DNA from: Sphingopyxis sp. RIFCSPHIGHO2_12_FULL_65_19
GTDB taxonomy: Bacteria > Pseudomonadota > Alphaproteobacteria > Sphingomonadales > Sphingomonadaceae
DNA: 64,000 nucleotides
NCBI RefSeq assembly: GCF_001830555.1
Contig: NZ_MIAM01000024.1
Coordinates: 62,228-126,227 of the forward strand
Reading direction: 5' to 3'
Under the pieces are notes generated by a model that had not been told where the DNA came from, did no database searches, and was given only the letters and a program-made list of their open reading frames with translations. Positions within the stretch are counted from its first letter, which is position 1, and each line of letters begins with the position of its first letter. A program made the translations under genes and the position numbers. Below, one piece after another: positions 38,790 through 47,330 of this stretch.

Positions 38790-39173
38790 ATGTTCAAGTC
38801 TCTTCTCCCCTCTGCAGCGGCGGCTTTCGCTCTGCTTCTCATGCCGGCCACGGCAAGCGCGCACACCAAGCTCGTCAGCTCGACGCCCGCCGCCAATTCG
38901 ACCGTTTCGAAGGTCACGTCGGTCAATCTTCAGTTCAACGAAAAGATCGTCGCCTCGACCCTCAAGACCGAGCTGGTCATGACCGGCATGCCCGGCATGG
39001 CCAATCATGCCCCGATGAAGGTGCCTTACTCGTCGATGATGGGCAAAGAGGGCAAGTCGGCGATGCTGATGCTCAAGCGGCCGCTGACAGCCGGAACCTA
39101 CAAGGTCACATGGTCGGCGGCGGGCGCTGATACCCACCGCATGGGCAGCGAATTCAGCTTCACCGTAAAGTAA
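38790..39173 (+). CDS. copC: CopC periplasmic copper-binding protein
   Basis: 127 residues from ATG 38790 (GGAGGTG seven bases upstream). The signal peptide MFKSLLPSAAAAFALLLMPATASA leaves His25 at the mature N-terminus, the first ligand of the CopC Cu(II) site; the C-terminal ADTHRMGSEFSF supplies the partner Asp and His. A Met-rich loop (MTGMPGMANHAPM) fits Cu(I) binding. It hands copper to, or works with, CopD encoded next. Confidence 0.93.
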   Translation: MFKSLLPSAAAAFALLLMPATASAHTKLVSSTPAANSTVSKVTSVNLQFNEKIVASTLKTELVMTGMPGMANHAPMKVPYSSMMGKEGKSAMLMLKRPLTAGTYKVTWSAAGADTHRMGSEFSFTVK

Positions 39174-39179
39174 AAGACG

Positions 39180-40148
39180 GTGGGGGACCCCGTTCTGATC
39201 GGCATCAGGTTCGCACTTTATGCGGACCTGATGCTCATCGCCGGCCTTGCTGCGTTCCCGCTTTTTGCGCTGACACGGAGCGAACGCCTTGCGCCGCAGT
39301 CGATGATGGCCTCGATCTGGCGCGCAGAGCGATGGCTCTGCGCCGCCGGACTGCTTCTCTCCATCTTGGGGATGGGCGTGCTCGCGGCTTCGATGCAGGG
39401 TGTGGGGCTCCTCTCCCTGGAACTCCAGCCTTTTTGGGACCTTGTTCGCGAGACCGAGGTCGGCACAGCCTGGGTCTACCGGAGCGCAGCGCTGCTGCTC
39501 GCGCTGGGAGTCGCGATCTGGATGGTCCGCTGGCCGACAACTTCGGCCGCCGTACTCGCGGCCGCGGGCTCGGTGGCCGTCGCGAGTCTGGTCTGGTCCG
39601 GCCACGCCGGCGCGACCGAAGGCGCCGCAGGCACCGTGCACCGGATCAGCGACATCTTGCACCTGATTGCAGCGGCGGTCTGGATCGGCGCGATCGGCGC
39701 CTTCCTGATCCTGATCTCACCACGTCGTGTCCGCGAATGGCCGGGCGGACTCCAAATTGCGGCGCGGAGCCTCGATCAATTCTCGCGCGTCGGTACGATC
39801 TGCGTCCTCGTCATCGCCGCCACCGGCCTCGTCAACAGCCAGATGATCGTCGGCGCCGAGAATCTCGGCCGTTCCCTCGGCTCGCCCTATGGACAATTGC
39901 TTCTCGCCAAGCTTGCGCTGTTCGGACTGATGCTGGCGCTCGCGGCGGCGAACCGCTGGCGGCTGACCCCGGCGCTCGCGGCCGCCGTCCCGGGGACCGA
40001 TACCGACAATGTCGACGCCGACCCCGACCTCGCGATTGCAGCCATGCGCAGAAGCCTCATCATCGAAGCGTCGGCCGCGCTCGCCATACTCGCGCTGGTT
40101 GCCTGGTTCGGTACGCTCGAACCCTTCGTCACCGCCGATCCGGTTTGA
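39180..40148 (+). CDS. copD: CopD inner-membrane copper protein
   Basis: 322 residues, starting at GTG 39180 six bases after copC; the N-terminus IGIRFALYADLMLIAGLAAFPLFAL is typical of CopD. About eight membrane helices with His residues in HRISDILHLIAAAVWIGAI, the conserved CopD core. CopD is believed to import copper from periplasmic CopC into the cytoplasm or otherwise balance copper across the inner membrane. Confidence 0.92.
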   Translation: MGDPVLIGIRFALYADLMLIAGLAAFPLFALTRSERLAPQSMMASIWRAERWLCAAGLLLSILGMGVLAASMQGVGLLSLELQPFWDLVRETEVGTAWVYRSAALLLALGVAIWMVRWPTTSAAVLAAAGSVAVASLVWSGHAGATEGAAGTVHRISDILHLIAAAVWIGAIGAFLILISPRRVREWPGGLQIAARSLDQFSRVGTICVLVIAATGLVNSQMIVGAENLGRSLGSPYGQLLLAKLALFGLMLALAAANRWRLTPALAAAVPGTDTDNVDADPDLAIAAMRRSLIIEASAALAILALVAWFGTLEPFVTADPV

Positions 40149-40180
40149 CCCCAAGCACCGCCTCTTGGTCGGGTTCGATC

Positions 40181-40870
40181 ATGCTCGGGACCGGCTGGGC
40201 GCTCATTGACGCGCGCATCGGGAGCAGCCGTCCCCATAACCATGTGGCGCACCAGATCAGCCTCGCCATCGAACGCGACCTCGAAATTTCCGGTGATGCC
40301 GACCTGATAGTTCCCGCCGGACACGCCATTGCGATAGCGTCGCATGTCCGGCACCGCCTCGGGCCGCCGGGCGCCCTCGTGCGGTCATTTTATCTCGACC
40401 CGCTTTTTCGTGCCGGCACCCGGCTGTCCGCCGGATCGGCGCCTGTCCTGTTGACGCCGATAGAGACAGCCGGACTAGGTGACATCGCAAGCGGCGCGGA
40501 CGCGAAGCGCTGGGCGTCCGACTATCTCGACCGCTCGCAGGCGCGTCCGGTGGATGCCCGCCTGTCCGAAGTGCTCGCGGCCCCTGACGATTTGTCGACC
40601 GCGCGCGCCTTGGCCGACGTCGCCTGCCTTTCGCCCTCGCGCCTCCGCGAAATCGTCAGCCGCGACTTCGGCGTGCCTCCGGCCAAATTGCTGCAATGGC
40701 TCCAGCTTCAACGCGCCGTGCGGACGCTGGTCGGCGGCGGAGGTCTTGCCGACGCCGCGGCGGCGGGAGGCTTCGCCGATCAATCGCACTTCACGCGCCG
40801 CTGCGCTCAATGGCTAGGCGTGACGCCTTCGGCCGGCCTTAGTGCCTTCGCGTTCGAAATCGTGCCCTGA
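40181..40870 (+). CDS. AraC-type transcriptional regulator
   Basis: 229 residues from ATG 40181. The N-terminal half looks like a cupin sensor (SSRPHNHVAHQISLAIERDL, DLIVPAGHAIAIASHVRHRL) and is His-rich, possibly a metal site. The C-terminal half has two AraC helix-turn-helix motifs (TARALADVACLSPSRLREIVSRDFG and GGGLADAAAAGGFADQSHFTRRCAQWLG). It follows copD by 32 bases, so it may be cotranscribed and regulate the copper genes. Effector unknown. Confidence 0.85.
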   Translation: MLGTGWALIDARIGSSRPHNHVAHQISLAIERDLEISGDADLIVPAGHAIAIASHVRHRLGPPGALVRSFYLDPLFRAGTRLSAGSAPVLLTPIETAGLGDIASGADAKRWASDYLDRSQARPVDARLSEVLAAPDDLSTARALADVACLSPSRLREIVSRDFGVPPAKLLQWLQLQRAVRTLVGGGGLADAAAAGGFADQSHFTRRCAQWLGVTPSAGLSAFAFEIVP

Positions 40871-41007
40871 GCCGGATGCGCCTCGCACCGCGTCGCCCCG
40901 GCGAAACATTCAAGACTGCCGCGCCTGTTTGCCCTTAAGCGTCTCGTCGAGACCGGCGATTGCGGCCGCAATCCGGCGGCAAGCCAAAGCGTCGAAAGGA
41001 GACGGCC

Positions 41008-41685
41008 ATGCCCGACCCGAAACCCGTAGCAAGATCCTACACGCCAGCGGCAGGATATCACTTCCTGACGCCCTTTTATGATTTCGGCGTCGCGGTGACA
41101 ACGCGCGAGCGCGTGTGGCGCGACCGTCTCGTTCGCCATATGGCGCTCGGCGAGGGTGACGTCATTCTCGATATCGGCTCGGGTACGGGAAATCTTGCGC
41201 TGGCGATCGCTCGCCATAGCCGGGACGTCCGCTATCTTGGTTTCGACCCCGACGAGGCAGCGACGCGAATTGCCCGAACGAAGACCGCGCAGATTGTTCC
41301 ACCGCCGGAGTTTCGAGTTGGCTTTTTCGCGGCTTCGGCGATCGATGACTGGCCCCCGCCTGCCAAGATTGCGATCTGCCTCGTCCTTCATCAGGTCGGG
41401 CTTGAGGAAAAGGCACGTCTGCTACGCGAGGCCCGGCAGGTGCTCGCGCCGGGCGGCAAACTCTATGTTGCCGACTATGGGGAACAGCGCAGCCGCCTCA
41501 TGCGGTTGTTGTTCCGCCTCACGATCCAGCAGCTCGACGGCGTCCAGGACACCCAGCCCAACGCCGATGGATTGCTCCCGGTGCTGATGAGAGAGGCAGG
41601 CTTTTGCGATGTTCGCGAGCTTGAGACGTTCCGCACGCCAACCGGTGCGATCGGGATCATCGAGGCCCGAAAGCCCGGGACCTGA
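41008..41685 (+). CDS. Class I SAM-dependent methyltransferase
   Basis: 225 residues from ATG 41008 with AAGGAGA upstream. Motif I VILDIGSGTGNLALAIAR binds SAM, followed by YLGFDPDEAATRIA (acidic motif II), the DDWPPPAKIAICLVLHQV region and APGGKLYVADYGE. It resembles small UbiE/Methyltransf_11 enzymes; the substrate is unknown. It lacks the Cys set of arsenite methyltransferase ArsM. It lies between the copper regulator and the copper ATPase, so a metal-related role is possible. Confidence 0.8.
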   Translation: MPDPKPVARSYTPAAGYHFLTPFYDFGVAVTTRERVWRDRLVRHMALGEGDVILDIGSGTGNLALAIARHSRDVRYLGFDPDEAATRIARTKTAQIVPPPEFRVGFFAASAIDDWPPPAKIAICLVLHQVGLEEKARLLREARQVLAPGGKLYVADYGEQRSRLMRLLFRLTIQQLDGVQDTQPNADGLLPVLMREAGFCDVRELETFRTPTGAIGIIEARKPGT

Positions 41686-41743
41686 CGGCACGGGGCAAAG
41701 AAAATCCAAGGGATAACCGCTCTTCTTGCGTATCGATAGAAGC

Positions 41744-41760
41744 GGCTCCATTCTGGAACC
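41744..41760. promoter_or_regulatory. Imperfect dyad upstream of the copper ATPase gene
   Basis: GGCTCCA-TTC-TGGAACC is an inverted repeat with one mismatched pair, about 90 bases before the ATPase start. It faintly resembles copper-regulator CueR operators, but no 19-base spaced -35/-10 pair frames it; it may only be an RNA hairpin. Confidence 0.25.
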
Positions 41761-41851
41761 GCCAGGAACGACGCCAACGGCGAACTCGACCGGTGGCGTT
41801 TGGACCGCCCCGCCGCGAGGCGGGCATCCGACACATACGGGAGCGGCGGCG

Positions 41852-44173
41852 ATGCACGATCATCAGGGCGCAGAAAAAGGCAGCGGGAGCACGACTGATC
41901 CGGTCTGCGGCATGATGGTCGATCCGGCCACCACACCTCATATCGCGACGCATAGCGGCAAGCATCACTATTTCTGCAGCGCAGGCTGCCTCGCCAAATT
42001 CGAGGCCGATCCCGATCTTTATGCCGCAAAACGCGAGCCGGCCGCAGCCGATGCACCCGAAGGCGCCATCTGGACCTGCCCGATGCATCCCGAGATCCAG
42101 CGCGCCGGCCCCGGAAGCTGCCCGATCTGCGGCATGGCACTCGAGCCCGTCATGCCGACAGCATCGGGCGGCCCCAGCGAAGAATATCGCGATATGCGGC
42201 GGCGCTTCTGGATCGGGCTCCTTCTCGCACTCCCGGTGGTTGCGCTCGAAATGGGCGGCCATCTGACAGGCCTTCATCAATTTGTCGGTCGCCAGACGAA
42301 CAACTGGACCCAGATGTTGCTCGCGACTCCCGTCGTTCTATGGGCGGGCTGGCCCTTCTTCGAGCGCGCGTGGCTCTCAATCCGCAACAAAAGCCTCAAC
42401 ATGTTCACCCTCATCGCGATGGGGACCGGGGTCGCGTGGGGCTACAGCATGATCGCGGCGATCGTCCCCCAAATCTTTCCGGCTGCGTTCCGCGCCGATG
42501 ATGGCTCGGTCGCGGTCTATTTCGAGGCGGCGGCGGTCATCACGGTGCTGGTGCTACTCGGGCAGGTGCTCGAACTCAGGGCCCGCGAAACGACGAGCGG
42601 CGCGATCCGCGCGCTCCTTGACCTCACACCGAAGCTCGCCCGGCGCGTCCGCAGCGATGGAAGCGACGAGGAGGTCGCGCTCGAGGACGTCGCGGTCGGT
42701 GACATGCTACGCATCCGTCCGGGCGAAAAAGTCCCCGTCGATGGCATCGTCGTAGAAGGCCGCGGCACGGTCGACGAATCGATGGTCACGGGCGAATCGA
42801 TGCCGGTGACCAAGGCGGCCGGGGCGGCGCTGGTCGGCGGAACGATCAATCAAACGGGCGGCCTGCTCATGCGCAGCGAGAAGGTCGGGCGCGACACGAT
42901 GCTCGCGCGAATCGTACAGATGGTCGCCGATGCGCAGCGCAGCCGCGCGCCGATCCAGCGTCTCGCCGATGCCGTTTCGGGCTGGTTCGTGCCCGGCGTC
43001 ATCGTCGTCGCCATTGCCGCTTTCGTTGTCTGGTCGCTTCTGGGCCCCGTGCCCGCCATGGCCTATGGCCTTATCGCCGCCGTCTCGGTGCTCATCATCG
43101 CCTGTCCCTGCGCGCTCGGCCTCGCGACGCCAATGTCCATCATGGTCGGCGTGGGGCGCGGCGCCGAAGTTGGCGTGCTGATCAAAAATGCCGAGGCGCT
43201 TGAGCGGATGGAGAAGGTCGACACGCTCGTCGTCGATAAGACCGGGACGCTGACAGAAGGCAGACCCTCGGTCGTCGCCATCGAAGTCGCCGAAGGGTTC
43301 GAGGAAAACGACCTCCTCCGGATTGCCGCGAGCCTTGAGCGCAGCAGCGAACATCCATTGGCCGCCGCAATCGTCAAAGCGGCGGAAGACCGCGCCCTCG
43401 CGCTCGTCGAGCCATCGGGAGTCGACCAGCCGGTCGGCAAGGGCATCGTCGGGGTCGTCGACGACAAGGCGATCGTCCTCGGCAATGCGAACTTTCTCGA
43501 AGAATATGACGTCGATCTGGGCGCACTCGCCGAGGCGGCTGACCGGCTTCGTACAGACGGTGCAACGGCGATCTACATCGCGGTCAGCGGCAAGGCGGCC
43601 GGCGTCATCGCCATCGCCGATCCGGTCAAGGAGACGACGGGCGACGCACTCGCGGCGCTGCGCGAAGCCGGAATCAAGGTCATCATGCTAACCGGCGACA
43701 ATCGCGTCACCGCCGAGGCGATCGCGCGGCGCCTCGGCATCGACGACGTCGAGGCCGATGTCCTCCCCGACCAGAAGAGTGCGGTCGTGCAGCGGCTGCG
43801 CGAAGAGGGCCGGATCGTCGCCATGGCCGGCGACGGGGTAAACGACGCCCCCGCGCTCGCCGCCGCCGACGTCGGCATCGCGATGGGTTCGGGAACCGAT
43901 GTCGCCATCGAAAGCGCGGGTGTGACGCTACTGCGCGGCGACCTTCTGGGCATCGTGCGGGCGCGGCATCTCAGCCATGCGACGATGGCGAACATCCGTC
44001 AGAATCTCTTCTTCGCTTTCGCCTATAATGTCGCCGGGATTCCCGTCGCTGCGGGCGTGCTCTATCCGATTTTCGGACTATTGCTCTCGCCGGTCATTGC
44101 CGCCGCTGCAATGGCACTCTCGTCCGTCAGCGTCATCGCCAATTCTTTGCGGCTGCGCTTTGCCAGAATCTGA
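41852..44173 (+). CDS. Copper-translocating P-type ATPase
   Basis: 773 residues from ATG 41852 (GGGAG upstream). The N-terminus carries a YHS domain ([10 protein letters not shown], residues 16-57) and a heavy-metal binding domain ([18 protein letters not shown], about 70-97) in place of the classical CxxC domains. CPC in TM6 is C418-P419-C420, DKTGTL gives phosphorylated D462, [10 protein letters not shown] is the nucleotide-binding HP motif, and [10 protein letters not shown] and MAMGSG-type segments complete the family. It exports Cu(I) to the periplasm for CopA and Cus proteins. Confidence 0.95.
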   Translation: MHDHQGAEKGSGSTTDPVCGMMVDPATTPHIATHSGKHHYFCSAGCLAKFEADPDLYAAKREPAAADAPEGAIWTCPMHPEIQRAGPGSCPICGMALEPVMPTASGGPSEEYRDMRRRFWIGLLLALPVVALEMGGHLTGLHQFVGRQTNNWTQMLLATPVVLWAGWPFFERAWLSIRNKSLNMFTLIAMGTGVAWGYSMIAAIVPQIFPAAFRADDGSVAVYFEAAAVITVLVLLGQVLELRARETTSGAIRALLDLTPKLARRVRSDGSDEEVALEDVAVGDMLRIRPGEKVPVDGIVVEGRGTVDESMVTGESMPVTKAAGAALVGGTINQTGGLLMRSEKVGRDTMLARIVQMVADAQRSRAPIQRLADAVSGWFVPGVIVVAIAAFVVWSLLGPVPAMAYGLIAAVSVLIIACPCALGLATPMSIMVGVGRGAEVGVLIKNAEALERMEKVDTLVVDKTGTLTEGRPSVVAIEVAEGFEENDLLRIAASLERSSEHPLAAAIVKAAEDRALALVEPSGVDQPVGKGIVGVVDDKAIVLGNANFLEEYDVDLGALAEAADRLRTDGATAIYIAVSGKAAGVIAIADPVKETTGDALAALREAGIKVIMLTGDNRVTAEAIARRLGIDDVEADVLPDQKSAVVQRLREEGRIVAMAGDGVNDAPALAAADVGIAMGSGTDVAIESAGVTLLRGDLLGIVRARHLSHATMANIRQNLFFAFAYNVAGIPVAAGVLYPIFGLLLSPVIAAAAMALSSVSVIANSLRLRFARI

Positions 44174-44225
44174 TCGAAACCACCGGAGGCACTCGTGAAG
44201 TGTCGGCACAACAAGGGGAAATGAT

Positions 44226-44702
44226 ATGAGACGACTGACGATTACAGCAATCGCATTGGCCATGCTGGTGGCCGTCCCGGCTCAGGCGACCGAGCCTGCG
44301 GATTATCAGGGCGCGGCGGCAGCGCTCGCGCAGTATAAATCGGCGATGGAGAAACTGGACCTGACCGGCGTCGAGGCCCTCTTTTCGCCAGACGCCCAGA
44401 TATTCGAGTCCGGCGGCGTTGAAGGGAACTTCGCCCACTATCGCGACCATCACATGGGTCCCGAACTCAAGGAATTCAAATCCTTCACCTTCCGCAATTA
44501 CAAGATTTCGGTTCGCGGCGAAGGAAATATCGCGATCGCAACCGAGACCTACAGCTTCTCGATTGTGCTCGCGAGCGGCGAGACCATCGAACGGGATGGC
44601 GTCGCTACGAGTGTCCTCAAACAGGACAACGGAAAGTGGCAGATCTTCAATCTCCACAGCTCCTCACGCAAGCCGAAGGTGCGGCCGGCGGGTGGCATCT
44701 GA
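44226..44702 (+). CDS. Secreted NTF2-like (SnoaL/DUF4440) protein
   Basis: 158 residues with a signal peptide (MRRLTITAIALAMLVAVPAQA) and the cone-shaped NTF2-like fold pattern: LAQYKSAMEKLDLTGVEALFSPDAQIFESGG, then HYRDHHMGPELKEFKSF and repeated strands ending QIFNLHSSSRK. Related proteins are common at the end of copper clusters, but function is unknown. It follows the copper ATPase by 52 bases and is likely in the same operon. Confidence 0.75.
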   Translation: MRRLTITAIALAMLVAVPAQATEPADYQGAAAALAQYKSAMEKLDLTGVEALFSPDAQIFESGGVEGNFAHYRDHHMGPELKEFKSFTFRNYKISVRGEGNIAIATETYSFSIVLASGETIERDGVATSVLKQDNGKWQIFNLHSSSRKPKVRPAGGI

Positions 44703-44930
44703 GCGGGCAAAAAAGGGGCTAGTCCTCACGATCTCTCCGAACCCACACCTAGCAGGACGCATGAGCCCGAGCGGGTGTGGGCACCCTGAAATGGCTCGTC
44801 GCGGCAAGTACGGAAACGCCTGCCTCGTCTGTGACAAGGGCAAAGCTGTTGGGGTGCGTATCATCTGTTGCACAGCCGCCGCATTGCGTTCGGCTGCAAA
44901 GCTCAAGGCCTGTTATGCGGGAGATAGATA

Positions 44931-45560
44931 ATGGAGCGATTTCGAACTTTCGATTTCCGAAAGCATATGCCGAGCGTGACGTTCACGCTGCTGGCGGTTG
45001 CCCTGATAGCGGGCGCGGGTGCGATCACCGTCTATCTCGGCCTATATAATATAGCGGCCGATGCCCCCCATAACCGGCTGACTTACAGCGTCATCGAAAC
45101 ATTCAGGGAGAAGTCCATCGCAGCGCGATCCGGATCGATCGCGGTGCCGGCAGATTTGGCGGCTCCGGCGCGGATCGCGTCGGGCGCAGGTCTCTATACC
45201 GAGATGTGCAGCGGCTGCCATCTCGCGCCCGGGATGGAAAAGACCGAAATGAGTCAAGGGCTGTATCCGCAAGCGCCCGTCTTGTTCAAAGGTTCGGAAC
45301 GTTCGGCTGCGGAGCAATTCTGGATCATCAAGCATGGCATCAAGATGACCGCCATGCCGGCCTGGGGGAAAACGCATGATGATCGTCTCATCTGGGATAT
45401 GGTCGCGTTTGTCCGAAAACTCCCTGGCCTGTCGCCGGCACAATATCAGGCTATTACGCAGAATGCGCCAATGGACCATGACGCGATGATGAAGGGCATG
45501 ACAGAGGCGGAAGGCGCGAGTCAGAAATCAAGCGGAGCGGGCGAACACGCAGGGCACTGA
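44931..45560 (+). CDS. Membrane-anchored c-type cytochrome
   Basis: 209 residues. A single N-terminal helix (FTLLAVALIAGAGAITVYLGLYN) anchors a periplasmic cytochrome c domain with haem motif CSGCH at 93-97; Met residues in MTAMPAWGKTHDDRLIWDMVAFV probably supply the sixth ligand. The C-terminus is Met/His-rich (MDHDAMMKGM, GEHAGH) and may bind copper. It could carry electrons for copper oxidation by CopA. 228 bases without a recognised gene separate it from the NTF2-like gene. Confidence 0.88.
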   Translation: MERFRTFDFRKHMPSVTFTLLAVALIAGAGAITVYLGLYNIAADAPHNRLTYSVIETFREKSIAARSGSIAVPADLAAPARIASGAGLYTEMCSGCHLAPGMEKTEMSQGLYPQAPVLFKGSERSAAEQFWIIKHGIKMTAMPAWGKTHDDRLIWDMVAFVRKLPGLSPAQYQAITQNAPMDHDAMMKGMTEAEGASQKSSGAGEHAGH

Positions 45561-45745
45561 GGTCGTCGACAATTATGCAGCGCCGGGCGTGAACGGGCTC
45601 GTTTCGACCTTCCATTCCCGCCCACCTTGCCGGTGGGACGGAAGGTTTCGCCTTTCGCTAAGGGCCGGATCGAGCGAACTGTCTTGGCCGGCAAGCCGCA
45701 GGTGGAAAACAGCAATTCGGAATGGATCAAGCGGGGGCTATAAAC

Positions 45746-47023
45746 ATGAAGCGCGATCTTGTTCGCGAACTGATCGAGCGCTGGCGCGGCGATTCCGGCT
45801 CGACCTATCAAAGCTGGTTCCTGTGGGAGGAACGACTGAAGAATTTTCGGTCGATCAGAAGAGGAATCTCGCAGGTCGTCGCCGAAATTGAGGCCGGCAC
45901 CTTCGGAGCGGCATATCGGGGCTCGTCATTGGAGATCATTGTTCATTCAATCGCCGAGCAACGACAGATTTTCAAAGGTGCGGATCATGCTTTCTTGTGG
46001 AAGCCCAAACTCCGAATCCCGGACATCTACGAGAACGCCGACAATCAACGAGCTTTTGGCAGACTTCTTCACCATTGCTCCTGTTGCGATACCGCCGAGG
46101 AGGTCGTCGCCGGGATCCTCGCAATCGACAGACAGAAGATCAAGGGGTTGGGTCCTGCGGTAGCCAACATTCTCTATTTTCTGCATCCCACCCTTGTGCC
46201 TCCGTTCAATACGGCAATCGTAAAGGGCTACAACGCGCTGACGGGTGCGAATGTGAAGCTTGGCAGCTGGGAGCATTTTCTCGCGATGCGCGCGGGCATT
46301 CTGGATCTCAACGATTGCTACCGGGATCTTCTCTCCAACGATTTGGGCGCGATAGGAGGGCTGCTGTTCGATATCGGATCGGGACGGTTTCCAGCCCCAC
46401 CGCTCAGCGGTTCGAGCGAAAATGCTCGCGATTGGATGGCCTTGCTGAATGAAACGCGCTCACAGTCCGACAAGTTCGATAAGGGGCTTGCAAATCAGAA
46501 AGAGAGCGACCGGACGCATAGCGAAGTCCAATCCTGGCTTCGGGACCTCGGCCTTGCACTTGGATATGACGTCTGGGTAGCGGCAAATGACCGGGGGCGC
46601 CTTCATGAGGGTGTACCGCTCGGGTCTCGATGCCTCGATAGCTTGCCGCATGCCATCGCAACCGCTCAAGGAAGCGATGCCATAAGACTGATCGACATCT
46701 TATGGCTCGAGCAATCGACGGCTACGGTCGCGGCGGCATTCGAAGTCGAGCATTCGACATCCATTTATTCCGGAATTGTCCGCATGCTTGATCTCGCGCT
46801 GAGCAGCGAGAATCTTCATTTGTCGACGCCACTTTTCCTGGTTGCACCCGATGCGCGAGAAGCCGATGTCCGCGCTCAGCTCCGACGCCCGGCTTTCAGC
46901 CGGATCGGTGATCTCGACATTTCCTACCTGCCCTACGCCGAGCTCGAACAGAACAGGGTCGCCATTGCCCGCTTCGGTACGGGCCTGAAGGCGATCAAGG
47001 CGATCTCCCATCCATTGCCGTGA
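45746..47023 (+). CDS. Predicted HhH-containing PD-(D/E)XK nuclease-like protein
   Basis: 425 residues from ATG 45746 (GGGGG upstream; 45722 is an alternative). No signal peptide. The N-terminal half has a helix-hairpin-helix-like segment KIKGLGPAVANIL (about 131-143), like DNA glycosylases. The C-terminal half has LIDILWL and AFEVEHSTSIYSG, giving D317, E333 and E335, a plausible PD-(D/E)XK-type active site of the E-x-E kind. A DNA-cutting, restriction-like or repair role is inferred; no methyltransferase gene is adjacent. Its base composition looks less GC-rich than the metal genes. Confidence 0.5.
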   Translation: MKRDLVRELIERWRGDSGSTYQSWFLWEERLKNFRSIRRGISQVVAEIEAGTFGAAYRGSSLEIIVHSIAEQRQIFKGADHAFLWKPKLRIPDIYENADNQRAFGRLLHHCSCCDTAEEVVAGILAIDRQKIKGLGPAVANILYFLHPTLVPPFNTAIVKGYNALTGANVKLGSWEHFLAMRAGILDLNDCYRDLLSNDLGAIGGLLFDIGSGRFPAPPLSGSSENARDWMALLNETRSQSDKFDKGLANQKESDRTHSEVQSWLRDLGLALGYDVWVAANDRGRLHEGVPLGSRCLDSLPHAIATAQGSDAIRLIDILWLEQSTATVAAAFEVEHSTSIYSGIVRMLDLALSSENLHLSTPLFLVAPDAREADVRAQLRRPAFSRIGDLDISYLPYAELEQNRVAIARFGTGLKAIKAISHPLP

Positions 47024-47330
47024 GGCAGCCGACGACGCGTAGGCCTCCGAAAGCAGTTGGTCTTTGCATCCTCGCGGCGTCACAGGGAAAGCCGGGCATC
47101 GAAATCGCGCGCGCTACCGACGTTCAGGATGGGACTAGCCCGTATCTGTTCGTGCCATCTTACTGTCCGGCTCATCGTGCCATCAGCAGGGCCGTTCAAG
47201 TAACGGCGCCGGTGAGAACAGGGACATATCATGTCCTGCGTTCAGAGGAAGTATTCCCCCCGGGCGCAAGCGCCCAGGGGGACCGACGACCGTAGGGGAG
47301 TCGCCGGGGGACCTCGCAGGACGAGGAACC
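47024..47330. other. Intergenic region with a strong hairpin between convergent genes
   Basis: No gene is seen. A stable stem at 47256-47281 (CCCCC, mismatch, GGGCGC, two-base loop, GCGCCC, mismatch, GGGGG) lies between the converging nuclease and TonB receptor genes and could end transcription in both directions, although no T run follows on either strand. GGACAT-ATC-ATGTCC at 47222-47236 is a second dyad. Confidence 0.4.

Noticed and set aside
41008-41685. Methyltransferase as ArsM (arsenite methyltransferase)
   Set aside because: The conserved Cys residues needed for arsenite binding are not present and it is far from the ars operon.
44703-44930. Cys-containing short frame between the NTF2-like and cytochrome c genes
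   Set aside because: Frames on both strands are open but lack a good start and similarity to anything recognised; not supported as a gene.
45578-45650. CCCACC/GGTGGG hairpin after the cytochrome c gene as terminator
   Set aside because: Short stem and no T run; too weak to call.
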